This document shows, in pieces, positions 62,964-64,000 of a stretch of 64,000 nucleotides of DNA. Every line of letters starts with the position of its first letter. Within the stretch, counting starts at the first letter, position 1. The position numbers and the translations under genes were made by a program. Origin of the DNA: Loxodes magnus (taxonomy: Eukaryota; Ciliophora; Karyorelictea; Loxodida; Loxodidae); the NCBI GenBank assembly GCA_946699065.1, contig CAMPDV010001582.1, positions 1 to 64,000 of the forward strand, written 5' to 3'. The notes under the pieces were generated by a model, which saw only the letters and a list, made by a program, of their open reading frames with translations, searched no databases and was not told where the DNA came from.

Positions 62964-63129
62964 TTTCTTAAATAAGAAAGCCAGCAATAGTTTAAGGGTA
63001 CTTCTAAAATTAAAATTTAGAAATTTAAAATGTTTGCTTCAAAGTTTCCTCCTTAATAAACCATTATTTGAGTTATTTGCTTTACTATAATAAAGCATAA
63101 TATTATTTCCTAAAATAGAATTTTAACAT

Positions 63130-64000
63130 AAGAACAACATGTGTAAGAGAAAGATTTAGATTAGCTATCTATAATTCATTAAATATTGTACAAGTGTTGG
63201 GAATAATAGTTTATTTTTACCTTTCATTTTAATATCGACAATGATAGCTCCAATTTAGCAAAAATAATTCTACTTAGTAAAAAAGATAAAATTACATCAT
63301 TTAATCTTTATTCTCAAAATCAGAGTAAAGAAATTAATTTGAAGTAAGATAAATATATTTTTTAATTAAGAGTTGTCAAGATAATCAAAACCTTGCTTAC
63401 TTATGAATATTTGCAAATAAATATTATAATTGATGATTTCAAAGAGTTTAATAAGCATAGAATTATTAAAAAAAATTTATTCTAATAATGCCTTTAAAGA
63501 AATGCAGTCATATAAACAGCGAAAAGATTTGTTGACTTAATAAGAGATATATATATAAAACGTTTTCTCTTTAATAATATACGCTAAATAAAATAGACAT
63601 CTAATTTAAGAAACTATTTCAATCTAAAAACAAATTACTTATTCTTATAACTTTTAATATGAACAGAATCGTCGATATATCAAAACTCAATTAAATAAAC
63701 TTTGCTTAAGTAGATAGGAATTTGATACATTTGAGCACATTTTCAAACTTAATCTTTTTACAGATATTTTAAAAAATTTTAATAAACTTAAAATAATTAA
63801 TGGAAAATAGTGTAAAAGACTTGTTTTATATGACTAAACTATATTAATAAATAGTTTACAAAAGATAAGATAATTAAATTAGATAAGTACATAAAAATAT
63901 TTAATAATATTTAGAAGACCATTAGAGATTTTAAGAACTAGAGTGAAGAGAAAATAAGTTATATTAAAAACCCATAAACAGATTTAATGAGCTTAAAAAT
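63130..64000. repeat. block Y, copy C (cut by window end)
   Basis: Begins at the same aagaacaacatgtg junction after block X and matches 7604-8480. The unassigned TGA-studded frame is present from about 63380, with 4-base indels. The rest should contain the LINE pieces and another WD40 element beyond the window. Confidence 0.85.

Larger units (their letters stand above)
56262..63129. repeat. block X, copy C
   Basis: Second copy of 691-7603, continuous into block Y at 63130. Its coding relics are better preserved than copy A in the middle part (58439-59280) and worse at the LINE zinc motif. Confidence 0.9.

Noticed and set aside
1-64000. CRISPR arrays, bacterial operons, ribosome binding sites
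   Set aside because: Code usage, introns and retroelements are eukaryotic. No regular direct repeats with unique spacers of CRISPR type were seen; the 40-bp minisatellite has no spacers.
1-64000. Telomeric G4T2/C4A2 repeats marking a somatic chromosome end
   Set aside because: No such tandem run was found on either strand.

Overview
The window is very AT-rich (roughly four bases in five are A or T). It makes protein sense only when TAA and TAG are read as glutamine, so it comes from a ciliate. The density of decayed retroelements and long repeats suggests germline (micronuclear) or other transposon-rich DNA from an oligohymenophorean such as Tetrahymena or a relative. The species cannot be fixed from sequence alone. 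No ordinary housekeeping gene was recognised.

Layout. The window is a mosaic of large repeated blocks. Block X (691-7603) returns at 56262-63129. Block Y (7604-18158) returns at 41095-52545 and starts a third time at 63130. The right-hand part of every complete Y block is a WD40 element (14590-18158 and 48040-52545). It also occurs inverted at 32515-36280, and its 5' flank alone lies at 1-676. Between the inverted WD40 elements lies a unique 14 kb region Z (18158-32515) with retroelement tails, tRNA-Lys-derived pieces and small unassigned frames. A LINE-type element (36663-41093) abuts the second Y block. A gene-free, extremely AT-rich stretch fills 52546-56200.

Gene content. (1) Three copies of one WD40 beta-propeller gene, each with a conserved basic N-terminal exon, a 21-22 nt GT-AG gap, and 7, 7 and 8 WD repeats. 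All three keep their frame throughout, but each carries three in-frame TGA codons at tryptophan positions. (2) Many pieces of one non-LTR retrotransposon family: AP-endonuclease, reverse transcriptase, a C-terminal CxCG-H-C zinc motif, acidic tails and coiled-coil ORF1-like frames, on both strands. (3) Unrecognised, decayed proteins in block X, conserved between copies. (4) tRNA-Lys(CTT)-derived pseudogenes.

Most notable. Nearly every TGA inside recognisable protein families falls where the family has Trp. Either TGA is (or was) read as Trp in these elements, or TGG-to-TGA decay dominates. The frame integrity of the WD40 copies makes this worth testing. Block X also holds a sharp G/C strand-asymmetry switch, seen in both copies.
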